From Ectobius pallidus (Eukaryota > Arthropoda > Insecta > Blattodea > Ectobiidae), in assembly GCA_964059195.1 (NCBI GenBank), contig CAXKWD010000005.1, positions 42,299,825 through 42,363,824 on the forward strand: a DNA stretch of 64,000 nucleotides. The letters are read 5' to 3'. This document shows positions 50,601 to 60,021 of this stretch, one piece after another. The position numbers and the translations under genes are program-made. Position 1 is the stretch's first letter. Each line of letters opens with the position of its first letter. The notes under the pieces were generated by a model. It had not been told where the DNA came from. It searched no databases and saw only the letters and a program-made list of their open reading frames with translations.

Positions 50601-51625
50601 ATCTGGGTTGGGCCTCATCGTGTTTCCTATGCCTATGGGTTCTCCCCTATCTCCTGTAGTGGCTAACATTTTCATGGAGAATTTCGAAAATGCAGCACTA
50701 AGAAATAGTGAATTGAAGCCTGTTGGCTGAGATACGTAGACGACACATTCGTAATCTGGCCTCATGGAGAAGATACATTGACTTCTTTTTTAAATCATCT
50801 TAATAACATGCATAAAACATAAAGTTCACTATGGAGAAGGAGAAAAATAATATCCTGCCATTTCTAGATGTGCTGGTCAAAAGAAAATCAGATGGGTCAT
50901 TAAGCCATGCTGTGTATAGAAAACCAGCAAACACAGACAGATATCTAAACTGGTCTTCACACCATCCTCCTTCAGTTAAGAGAGGGATTATAAACACCCT
51001 GACCTCGAGGGCTGTTGAAATCTGTGACAGTGAAAACTTTCGACAGGAACTCAAGTCTTTATTGTATTCCTTTCGGTGTAATGGTCATCCATCACGTGAA
51101 ATACGAAGATGTCTCAAGAAAGTGGAAAACAGACTATCTGGAAACCAAATAAGCCTAACAGATCCTACTGGAAAGCCACCACCCAAATCTAAGGCCTATC
51201 TTCCCTACATCGCTGGAGTCATGGACCAGATTTGAAAAATTTTAACGAAACATGACATTGAAACAATTTTTACCCCTGTTAACAAATTGGAAGGCTTTTT
51301 AAGAAGAGAGAAGGACAAAATTGATATTTTACATAAAGCGGGAGTCTACTCAATTCCATGTATATGTGGAAAAGTATACATAGGAGAAACGGGATGCTCT
51401 CTGGATGCCAGAAGAAAATAACATATCAGACACCAGAAACAAAACAACACTGACTACTCCGCCATAGCTTCTCATTCGGACGAAACGGGCCACAAAATAC
51501 TTTTCGATGATATAACTCTACTAAAACATGAAAACAGAAGATTCCCTAGACTTGATACAGAAGCCATAGAAATTATTAAACATCCCCATAACATAAACAG
51601 GGAAGATAGGTATAAGATCAGTGAC
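50601..51625 (+). pseudogene. Penelope-like element: RT palm to GIY-YIG, broken
   Basis: Plus-strand order: MPMGSPLSPVVANIFMENFE (RT motif 4 region, about 50622-50681), a one-base frame change, then WLRYVDDTFVIWPHGEDTL (motif C with both Asp, about 50727-50783). A stop follows, then an open frame 50831-51235 with FLDVLVKRKSDGSLSHAVYR and KPANTDRYLNWSSHHP (thumb). A further stop and frame follow with GVYSIPCICGKVYIGETGCS (GIY-YIG, about 51343-51402) and HSDETGHKILF. The coding region stops where an LTR begins at 51626. RT plus GIY-YIG in this order defines Penelope-like elements. It differs in sequence from the copy at 12.6-14.3 kb, so it is a second family. Confidence 0.88.
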
Positions 51626-52073
51626 TGAGCCAATATTAAAAATAATATTTATTTTGTAAGGCAGTCCATTGGCTCAAAAGGGATTATAATAGTATGAAAG
51701 TATGATAAAGTTTTAATTAGTAGTATGGGAGTGGATAGCATGAAGAATGTGTCAATCATATGTCACATGACTATTGTTGCGTGTGAGAGAGAGCCTTCCA
51801 TTCTCTTGTCTGTACCTTCGTTATGCTTCGGAAGCGCTCGCTCTGAGGGGGAGACGGCTTCGTGTAGAGACGGGAATTGGCAAGTCATACGCAGATGCCT
51901 GACGTCAGCCCTGCTTGAGGCGCAGGTCAGACAACATCTCCGCGTTGCTCTGTCTTGTGTTTTTCTATTAGTCGTATTACTTTTGATCAGTCTTTTGTTT
52001 TATTATCAATGTAATAACTATTTTAATTGGTTATTCCGGTCTCCTGATAATCAGAAGAGAGGGGGACTACAGT

Positions 52074-52080
52074 ATATAAG
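52074..52080 (+). promoter_or_regulatory. LTR promoter TATA box
   Basis: agtatataaggcc preceded by a purine-rich stretch. The same box is at about 57099-57105 in the 3' LTR. Confidence 0.65.
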
Positions 52081-52780
52081 GCCAGGTAACGTAGGCCTTA
52101 GCCTCTCCTTTTTCAAAGCTTCTGTGTGGTCGGGATCGCAACTTGGTGCAGCCATGATGCAGCATAAACAACAACAATGGCGTCTGGATGGACGACCATG
52201 CTAGGAATTTTGAGGTACGTGTATCATGTTTTATCTGTACAATCATTAACTGTACCTAGTATTTCATCCAGGATTTGTAAGGTCGGGTTCTTGTATTTTA
52301 ATTTAGTGCTGGTCTTGTAAATTAGTTATGGAAATAGGCGAGATTTCTGAAGTTATTTCTTGGGCCTCACCCTTGTGTTTTTTTATTTCTAACTCTTGTT
52401 TTGGCTGAGTTCGAAGTTAGATACAGTGCCTTGTCAAATATTATTTCACTTAAATAGTGACTCTTCCAGAATCTGGTGTTCTTTCTTTCGAGTGGTTTAT
52501 TTTGATTATGGCTTTTGATACACGTTACCACGTAGTATTGTGGTGACACCAGATTGCGATCCGGACCAATTTTCCTGTCCAGGAATGTCTGGCGGAAATA
52601 TCTAGATGTAAGTAACAAAGTATATTTTATTTTAAAACTATTTCATCGCCCATTTAATTTTGTGTATTTAAAACTATGTTTAAATAATTTGTTGGGGCGA
52701 GATATGTAAAGAATGAAGTAACATTGTTTCTATTTTATCCCTCCTGCAATCAATATGTAATTTTTATTTAATTTGTTTTT

Positions 52781-53009
52781 GGCCAATAGGCCTATGTTGT
52801 AATATAATACAGGGATATATATATTTTATGTCTGGTCCATCAGGCCTTATGAATTATCATTATTTAAATAAATAGTGCTTCATATGTGTACATCTCATTG
52901 GCCCATCAGGCTGTAATATAATTTATTCCAGTAATTGTAAAATTTCAATATGATTAATCCCGCTTGAGGGAATTGTGTAAATATTTTATAATTCCTAGCC
53001 CATCAGGCT
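52781..53009 (+). other. Four mini-hairpins with covarying stems in R
   Basis: ggccaataggcc (52781-52792), ggtccatcaggcc (52834-52846), ggcccatcaggct (52900-52912) and agcccatcaggct (52997-53009). Each has a 4-bp stem, and in three of the four the loop is catca. The stem bases change between copies, but pairing is kept (GGCC/GGCC, GGUC/GGCC, GGCC/GGCU, AGCC/GGCU). They repeat in the 3' LTR. Confidence 0.5.
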
Positions 53010-53075
53010 TTAATGAAATTTATTTTAATAAAAGGTGTTTTAGCTTTCACATTTTAACTTTCAATTCTCAGCTTG

Positions 53076-53110
53076 CGAAGACCATCTAAAGACATTTTAT
53101 ATGGTCTTCG
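53076..53110 (+). terminator. 10-bp perfect hairpin after the LTR poly(A) signal
   Basis: cgaagaccat (53076-53085) and atggtcttcg (53101-53110) pair perfectly around a 15-base loop, about 45 bp after aataaa. The second copy is at 58102-58136. It may mark the R/U5 3'-end processing region. Confidence 0.45.
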
Positions 53111-53436
53111 TTACGTAATGTTCCCATCTTTGTATTTCCCTTCTAGTCATTTCATTTAGGGTCGGCCAAGCTGAGTCAGTACGCTCCACAGGTGAAGAAG
53201 AAGAAAGGGTTAAAAGGTGGGGCGTTGCAATTTGTAGCAGAGCTGTGGTTAAATTCCACAGTTGCTGTTGCCTTTTTTCAGCTTAAATCTTAACTTTGTT
53301 TTTAATTTCTGAACTTTAAAGTTTAAAAATGTCCCATGTGAAAGCTAAGATTTATTATTGTAAATTATTTCTATGTGTATCTTGTTTATTTTGAGTGTAT
53401 ATACTAATAGATGTGGAAATCTGTGTTTCATGTATA

Positions 53437-54792
53437 ATGGCATCTCCTGTGACTCGATTTACACCTGACCCGGACCTATTACTGAAATCGGACATTATCT
53501 ATGAGCTGCAAGTCAGAGGTCTGTCTCCTGATGAAACAAATCTGGTAGCCGACCTTAAGAAGCAACTAATAGATAACCAGGACAAGGATGTTGACATAAA
53601 AAATTGCGGTGAGTCCCTTATTCCTATTTTGCTTGCAGTAGCTAAAGACAGAGTAGAAGCAGTAAGAGAAAAACTTTCTAAAAGTGTTCCGGTTTCAGAA
53701 AAAGTAAAAAATCGTGCACTTCATGCTTGCCAGAGAGTAGCAGATCTTGAGAAGGTAATTGCAGGAACCGACTTCCTAGCAGAGTTTCAAGATCTTCAAG
53801 ACCAAGTCAGTGTAATTCTAATCCGAGTGAAATCAACTGATAGGGAGAATGTACATGCTCCAGTGAGCGAGGAGCTTGATAATGAAAAGAAGTCACATAA
53901 TAGGGAAGTTATGGATTCTTTTGTTAACCCAAATAGACAATCGAGATTTGAAATGAGCGCGACAGGTCAAACTTTCTTCTCACATTGTGATAGTGATTCT
54001 GGTAGAGAAAATGTTAGGGCATTTCCTGAAACTCATACTTTTCCTCTTGCCTTCGCTAATCTTCCCCATCCGCTTGCCTCCACTTTGGAAAACTGTTCAC
54101 TTTTCTCAGATGAAAGTGTAGAGAAAGTTTTAGATTTTCTGGACTTTATCTGTGATTTGAAAAGTCAAGCCGCAGTGTTTCACCTTGATGAACGCAATCT
54201 GCTGGCTTACTTATTTTCTAAACTTGGTGGTTCTTTGCGTGACGTTGCCTTAGAAGCCGTCAACAGTGGGTTAGGGCTAGAAGATTTTCACATTAGGCTG
54301 TTGGACACCTATGTGCCAGTGCGAGCTAGATCGGCTTTGATTACTAAGCATTTCTACCGCACGCAAGCATTCAATGAGACACTTGCCGAATACTCTCGTA
54401 GCATCAAGAAGTGTGCTCAGGTGTTTCGACTAGCCATGCCAGAGAGAGAAATAGTAGATGCTGTCATTGAGGGAATGTCGCCTGATACGCGTTCTAAAGT
54501 AGTCTTTGAGAGCAGACCGTCTTCCTTCAGGCAACTAGAGTCGTTATGTGCTAGAGTAAATGCTATCAGTTTTTCCGACTCCTTAAGAGTGGATAACCAA
54601 TGCCAGTTAAGTAGTAGTCGTGTCAAACTAAGTGATAGTCATGATAGAGCTAAACAAGTTGCAGGCGGCAACGACAGAAAGCCTATCAAGTGTTACAATT
54701 GTGGGAAATTAGGGCATATTGCGAAATACTGTCGTAGTGGGAAAAATCAAACGATGCAAAATGGTAATGTTCAGAAACGCTCTTCGCAATGA
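53437..54792 (+). CDS. gag: Gag of LTR retrotransposon 1
   Basis: Structural protein that would form the particle around the element RNA. The open frame begins at 53395, but the ATG at 53437 (MASPVTRFTPDPDLLL) is the likelier start, leaving 451 codons. The N-terminus is helical and charged. A Ty3/gypsy-type capsid region lies around FLDFICDLKSQAAVFHLDER to FYRTQAFNETLAEYSRSI. One zinc knuckle, CYNCGKLGHIAKYC (CX2CX4HX4C, 54691-54732), sits near the C-terminus and would bind nucleic acid. The frame ends at tga 54790-54792 and continues open in the same frame into the protease ORF. The uninterrupted frame and near-identical LTRs suggest a recent insertion. Confidence 0.88.
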   Translation: MASPVTRFTPDPDLLLKSDIIYELQVRGLSPDETNLVADLKKQLIDNQDKDVDIKNCGESLIPILLAVAKDRVEAVREKLSKSVPVSEKVKNRALHACQRVADLEKVIAGTDFLAEFQDLQDQVSVILIRVKSTDRENVHAPVSEELDNEKKSHNREVMDSFVNPNRQSRFEMSATGQTFFSHCDSDSGRENVRAFPETHTFPLAFANLPHPLASTLENCSLFSDESVEKVLDFLDFICDLKSQAAVFHLDERNLLAYLFSKLGGSLRDVALEAVNSGLGLEDFHIRLLDTYVPVRARSALITKHFYRTQAFNETLAEYSRSIKKCAQVFRLAMPEREIVDAVIEGMSPDTRSKVVFESRPSSFRQLESLCARVNAISFSDSLRVDNQCQLSSSRVKLSDSHDRAKQVAGGNDRKPIKCYNCGKLGHIAKYCRSGKNQTMQNGNVQKRSSQ

Positions 54793-55485
54793 TGTTGGTC
54801 TTACCCAAGGGCCCTGGGTAAACCGAAGATGTCTAGTAGCGCTAAATGTGATAGAAAGATGACTGACGAAGTGGTGATGACAAACTCTACTCACTGTAAA
54901 GACGTTGACACGCCGGCTAGGGAACTGATCAGCTCTAGGTTGGTGACTGCGACTACTGTTTTTGACAAGACTCACGGTACGGACAGTAGAAGCCAGACAG
55001 ACCGTTTTTATGCCACGAGGACTTTTGTTAATAGCATATTTCATAAAAGGCGCTCAGACAAAGACATTAGGCCTAGGTTGAAAGACAATAGTGATGATAG
55101 TGCAGCGTTTCTAAATAAAAAGGTGCTTAGTAAGAAGATTTTGCCTGTAAATATGGACGATCCGGATCGTACAAAGAAAACACCATGTAAAAGAAAGAAG
55201 AGAAGTAATCGTAGAAAAAAGAAAGTCCCGAATTTGACTCCTGATAGTGACATTAATGGATTTGACAAGAATAAAGTTTTCCCACGTCAGTTAGAAGCAA
55301 TGGTAGATGCCAAGTTGCCTATGATAGAAGTAGAAATTTGCAAATATAGAATGTCGGCATTGCTAGACAGCGGTGCGGCTGTATCTCTGCTCTCAAAAGA
55401 CGAATATAGTAGGATGTGTTTGGTAAACAAACACGTTCCGAAAATGGTTAGTAGAGAGGTTAGGTTGCGAGCAGCTGCAGGTTAA
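54793..55485 (+). CDS. Protease-like ORF of LTR retrotransposon 1
   Basis: Same frame as gag, separated by one TGA. It is open to taa 55483-55485; the first ATG is at 54829. The N-terminal two thirds are basic and low in complexity (KKTPCKRKKRSNRRKKK). The C-terminus carries MSALLDSGAAVSLLSKDEY, the D-S-G active site of a retroviral-type aspartic protease (Asp codon 55366-55368). The frame stops soon afterwards, before the second conserved block of a full retropepsin. No reverse transcriptase, RNase H or integrase follows. The protein would be made only if the TGA is read through or the region is expressed separately. Confidence 0.75.
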   Translation, partial: CWSYPRALGKPKMSSSAKCDRKMTDEVVMTNSTHCKDVDTPARELISSRLVTATTVFDKTHGTDSRSQTDRFYATRTFVNSIFHKRRSDKDIRPRLKDNSDDSAAFLNKKVLSKKILPVNMDDPDRTKKTPCKRKKRSNRRKKKVPNLTPDSDINGFDKNKVFPRQLEAMVDAKLPMIEVEICKYRMSALLDSGAAVSLLSKDEYSRMCLVNKHVPKMVSREVRLRAAAG

Positions 55486-56651
55486 AGACTCACTGAAAAA
55501 AAGACATAGTAATTCCCTGACTGCTTAGCTGACTTTCCCTTTGTAAGACATAAATTTCAGCATGATTATAAGAAGAGTTGGTCTTCGGCTTCTCCTGTCA
55601 TCCGACATCATGTCTAGGCGAGTCGATGATGAATACTGGGGAGTACGACAGAAGAACCTCGATGTCTGAAGTTCCGGGGAGTCCCTCCTTGCAGATGACG
55701 GGATGGGGAGATATGGTCTGGACTCAACAAGGAGATCCACACCATAGGAGAAGAGGAATTTCATCTCGTCTTGTTAAAGTATCATTCTACTAATTATGTC
55801 TTAAATAATCTAGAGTTAGAATTCCTAACTCAATTATGTCAGCTATATTAAAATCTTTCATAGAAGATTAGTTTCCCGAAGTAGACCTTGTATATATTGT
55901 ATATAGCTTGTTATTATCTTTATGTAAAATTTGAATCAGTTTCTTAAATTTGTAGGTTAGGTCTGATGCCATCAGCTTGTTTTTACGTCTATTTTGAAAT
56001 GAATTCAATCTAACTAAAATGAATTTAATCTATGTATTTCAAGATTGTTGTTGTAACAATAAGTGTAATCTCCTTCTCTTCTTAGGACGTCTTATTTTCC
56101 CTTCAGTAAAGTTAGATGTTTGATTAACTACAAATTATATTTCTTTTAAACAGTAATCTAAATTTTTTTTTATCTTAAATATAACTTCAAGATCAATAAG
56201 CGTAGGAGGGTCTGATTCATGTAATTGTCTTGTCTTGCCTTAGTCTGCCGCTTGCCTTGTATTTTCAGAAGCAGTGTCTGAGGGTGAGAAGTTTCTCTAG
56301 ATGTCATACTGTTGGGCGTCTTCCTCAACGAGCTACCTGACCAGCTGCTCAGTCGCTGTGAGGGTTTGTGGACGCTGACTCGCGATTTCGTCTACTCTCG
56401 CCTCAGAAGGCAACAGTGTACTGGCAGTGAGCACCAAAACAAGGACGCATACCATAGTATGGACTATAAAGCCATGTGAGAGAGTGAATTCTCCGAATGA
56501 AGGTATGATCTGTCCGATTTGTATTCTGTGCATGAGTGTGTCAGGGGCCGTTGTGGAAAGGCCATTACTGTATGAACATTTAAAGAGTGATAATTTTCTT
56601 ACTTAGGTTGGAATATTAAGTAAGATATTCCAAGTCAGGGACTGGGAGAAT
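55486..56651 (+). other. Element 1 3' region without pol; ends in PPT
   Basis: About 1.17 kb between protease ORF and 3' LTR where about 3 kb of RT, RNase H and integrase would be expected. No frame shows their motifs. Immediately before the LTR, agggactgggagaa (56638-56650) is a plausible polypurine tract priming second-strand synthesis. Confidence 0.65.
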
Positions 56652-58211
56652 TGAGCCAATATTAAAAATAATATTTATTTTGTAAGGCAGTCCATTGGCT
56701 CAAAAGGGATTATAATAGTATGAAAGTATGATAAAGTTTTAATTAGTAGTATGGGAGTGGATAGCATGAAGAATATGTCAATCATATGTCACATGACTAT
56801 TGTTGCGTGTGAGAGAGAGCCTTCCATTCTCTTGTCTGTACCTTCGTTATGCTTCGGAAGCGCTCGCTCTGAGGGGGAGACGGCTTCGTGTAGAGACGGG
56901 AATTGGCAAGTCATACGCAGATGCCTGACGTCAGCCCTGCTTGAGGCGCAGGTCAGACAACATCTCCGCGTTGCTCTGTCTTGTGTTTTTCTATTAGTCG
57001 TATTACTTTTGATCAGTCTTTTGTTTTATTATCAATGTAATAACTATTTTAATTGGTTATTCCGGTCTCCCGATAATCAGAAGAGAGGGGGACTACAGTA
57101 TATAAGGCCAGGTAACGTAGGCCTTAGCCTCTCCTTTTTCAAAGCTTCTGTGTGGTCGGGATCGCAACTTGGTGCAGCCATGATGCAGCATAAACAACAA
57201 CAATGGCGTCTGGATGGACGACCATGCTAGGAATTTTGAGGTACGTGTATCATGTTTTATCTGTATAATCATTAACTGTACCTAGTATTTCATCCAGGAT
57301 TTGTAAGGTCGGGTTCTTGTATTTTAATTTAGTGCTGGTCTTGTAAATTAGTTATGGAAATAGGCGAGATTTCTGAAGTTATTTCTTGGGCCTCACCCTT
57401 GTGTTTTTTTATTTCTAACTCTTGTTTTGGCTGAGTTCGAAGTTAGATACAGTGCCTTGTCAAATATTATTTCACTTAAATAGTGACTCTTCCAGAATCT
57501 GGTGTTCTTTCTTTCGAGTGGTTTATTTTGATTATGGCTTTTGATACACGTTACCACGTAGTATTGTGGTGACACCAGATTGCGATCCGGACCAATTTTC
57601 CTGTCCAGGAATGTCTGGCGGAAATATCTAGATGTAAGTAACAAAGTATATTTTATTTTAAAACTATTTCATCGCCCATTTAATTTTGTGTATTTAAAAC
57701 TATGTTTAAATAATTTGTTGGGGCGAGATATGTAAAGAATGAAGTAACATTGTTTCTATTTTATCCCTCCTGCAATCAATATGTAATTTTTATTTAATTT
57801 GTTTTTGGCCAATAGGCCTATGTTGTAATATAATACAGGGATATATATATTTTATGTCTGGTCCATCAGGCCTTATGAATTATCATTATTTAAATAAATA
57901 GTGCTTCATATGTGTACATCTCATTGGCCCATCAGGCTGTAATATAATTTATTCCAGTAATTGTAAAATTTCAATATGATTAATCCCGCTTGAGGGAATT
58001 GTGTAAATATTTTATAATTCCTAGCCCATCAGGCTTTAATGAAATTTATTTTAATAAAAGGTGTTTTAGCTTTCACATTTTAACTTTCAATTCTCAGCTT
58101 GCGAAGACCATCTAAAGACATTTTATATGGTCTTCGTTACGTAATGTTCCCATCTTTGTATTTCCCTTCTAGTCATTTCATTTAGGGTCGGCCAAGCTGA
58201 GTCAGTACGCT
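56652..58211 (+). repeat. 3' LTR of LTR retrotransposon 1
   Basis: Partner of 51626-53185 at a constant offset of 5026 bp, same length. No target duplication is apparent: gtgac precedes the left LTR and ttgat follows the right one. Confidence 0.9.
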
Positions 58212-59455
58212 TGATAGGATCATAACCATGGACTAAACATGATTATAATCAGAATAGATATCAAACATTATTGAACATATTAAATAAGATTAGATACATC
58301 AAAGCATTGATAGTATTACAATTAAAGGTTATAAGAAATAGATATTAAATGATAATAATTCCAGTAATTAAATAAATAAATAATATTGTAGTAACATTGT
58401 AGTAAGTTAAATTTCAAGTTAGCAAAACTTCACATTATAACTCAGACGGAATTCAAGGAAAAACAGTGAGGGAAATACTTTCTGCTATTCAACCACAGCA
58501 TGATACAAGAGACACTCATTGTAGAAAAGTGCACTCTTATTGTGGCAAAAACTGACAGAATAGAACTCAGGAACAGTCAAAAGAAGGTACTAAGAATTTT
58601 GAGTGGGAATAATATTTTGTATAGATGTTCCAAGAATCCTTGAGCGATAACGGGAACTGACGGAGCTGGGAAGCAATACTTCCTACTCGGAGTAGCATTT
58701 AGACGCTCAAATGAAGGTAACCAATGAGAGTACATCTCTCATTGCAAAACAGGGTAAAATGCTCTAATAATAGTTATTATTGGTTGTAGAAATAAGTGGG
58801 GAAAGATGACTTAAGGAACGGAGGACGCTGGAACGCACGTGAGAGACAATTACTTCTACGAGGTTCCTTCACCGAGCTAGTCGGTGCAGGACATTTTTCT
58901 CTCGCTTCTTGGCTTCAAAGTGCCAAGTGAAGCATATTATATTTTATAAAGTCATTGTATCGTGATCAGGAGGATCCTGATACGATACCAATAAATAATT
59001 ATCAACAAAAACAGTTTGTACTAGGAATTGCGGTAGAACTTATTTACAGTTCTTACCAAAGTAAATTCAGTGACACGTAAGTACTTGTGTTCGACGAAGC
59101 TAAATACAGACAGTATCAACACGTAATAATTGTACGTCATCGCTACATAAAATCCTCGATAGTAACTTCAGTATTACGAGCGTTCTATCGTCCAGGCATT
59201 CCGAACTCTTCACCCAACTTTCAAGTGATTAATTGCTAAAAACATTATTGAACAGAAATAAAACCTAATCATACCAGTAATCTTTTGACATTATTACTTG
59301 TATATATATTGGACAAATAACCCTAGATCCCCCCAGATAAGATAGAGACACTCTGTTGCATCCACTGAGCTACCGTGGTCGGTCGTTTTGTGGTTCCCAG
59401 ACAAATCCTGGATAGTTGAAAGTAAGGGCTAAAAACCACACAGCGAACCGTTTCA
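58212..59455 (+). repeat. Probable 5' LTR of LTR retrotransposon 2
   Basis: Starts tgatagg directly against the previous LTR. A TATA-like tttataaa (58943-58950), a near-perfect hairpin gtatcgtgatcagga/tcctgatacgatac (58957-58988) and aataaa (58990-58995) form a compact promoter and 3'-end signal set. It ends before tggcgccgcaacttaagg (59460-59477), which has the look of a tRNA primer binding site. The 3' LTR is not in the window, so the limits are inferred. Confidence 0.55.
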
Positions 59456-59740
59456 TACTTGGCGCCGCAACTTAAGGGGCTTCGAAAAAACAGTAACACT
59501 AGCTAAACAAAGATTAAAATACCAATATATTACACCAAGATATTCAGCAAGTGCTTCATACTTGGCGCGCCATCGTAAGGGGCTAAAAAAAAGAGAGACA
59601 GATATAGGTTAAAACAACAATAAATTACGCCAAGATATTCAGCAAGTGCTTCATACTTAATGCCATCTTAAGGGTTCAAAAAGATAGACTTAAAATACAC
59701 CAAAAATTCAGTAAGTGATTCATACTAGTGCTGCAACGGA
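59451..59740 (+). repeat. Leader repeats with primer-site-like heads
   Basis: Three to four diverged units of about 95-110 bp, each with (t)cata(c)tt, ggcgcc-like, (c)ttaaggg and ccaagatattcagcaagtg. Heads occur near 59454, 59555 and 59651. Only the first keeps tggcgccgcaac. Confidence 0.65.
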
Positions 59741-60021
59741 ACAGTATTCAAATAAAGTCAGCCTAACTTCAAACAAGAGGAGAATTCAACCGGAACAAAG
59801 AAATTTAGGAGCGGGCAGAACAAGAGAGAAGACCGCGGGAATACAAGAAAATCTTTGTAATTTTAGTTAATAAGAGGGTATTGTTTATGTTATTAGAAAT
59901 AAGAGTGTTTATATGTATTTGCATGCAGTGTTATGTTGCTGATATATGTATGTACAAAGGTAAGAGAGCATGATTTTTTACTCAGTGATTCCAGTGCAGT
60001 GAATAAGGTTAGGTCAGGGTT

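Larger units (their letters stand above)
51626..53185 (+). repeat. 5' LTR of LTR retrotransposon 1 (1560 bp)
   Basis: Matches 56652-58211 at the same length, with three differences seen (51749 g/a, 52045 t/c, 52240 c/t), all transitions. It begins tgagcc. A TATA box (tatataa, 52074-52079) and a poly(A) signal (aataaa, 53027-53032) give U3, R and U5. A 159-codon open frame (51725-52204) runs across the TATA box and appears in both LTRs; it is more likely chance than a gene. The end ...tacgct lacks the usual CA. Confidence 0.9.

Noticed and set aside
51725..52204. 159-codon ORF with a hydrophobic segment, present in both LTRs
   Set aside because: It crosses the TATA box of the LTR, so one promoter could not express it whole. 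Its repetition is explained by LTR duplication, not selection. The copy at 56751-57230 differs by the LTR changes only.
56333..56533. Minus-strand ORF with a signal-peptide-like segment in element 1
   Set aside because: It is antisense to the element, short, and not related to an envelope protein; likely chance.
59340..59380. tRNA-like box A (tagctcagtgg on the minus strand)
   Set aside because: No convincing box B or cloverleaf follows. It may be a tRNA-derived fragment within the LTR, but a tRNA gene cannot be supported.
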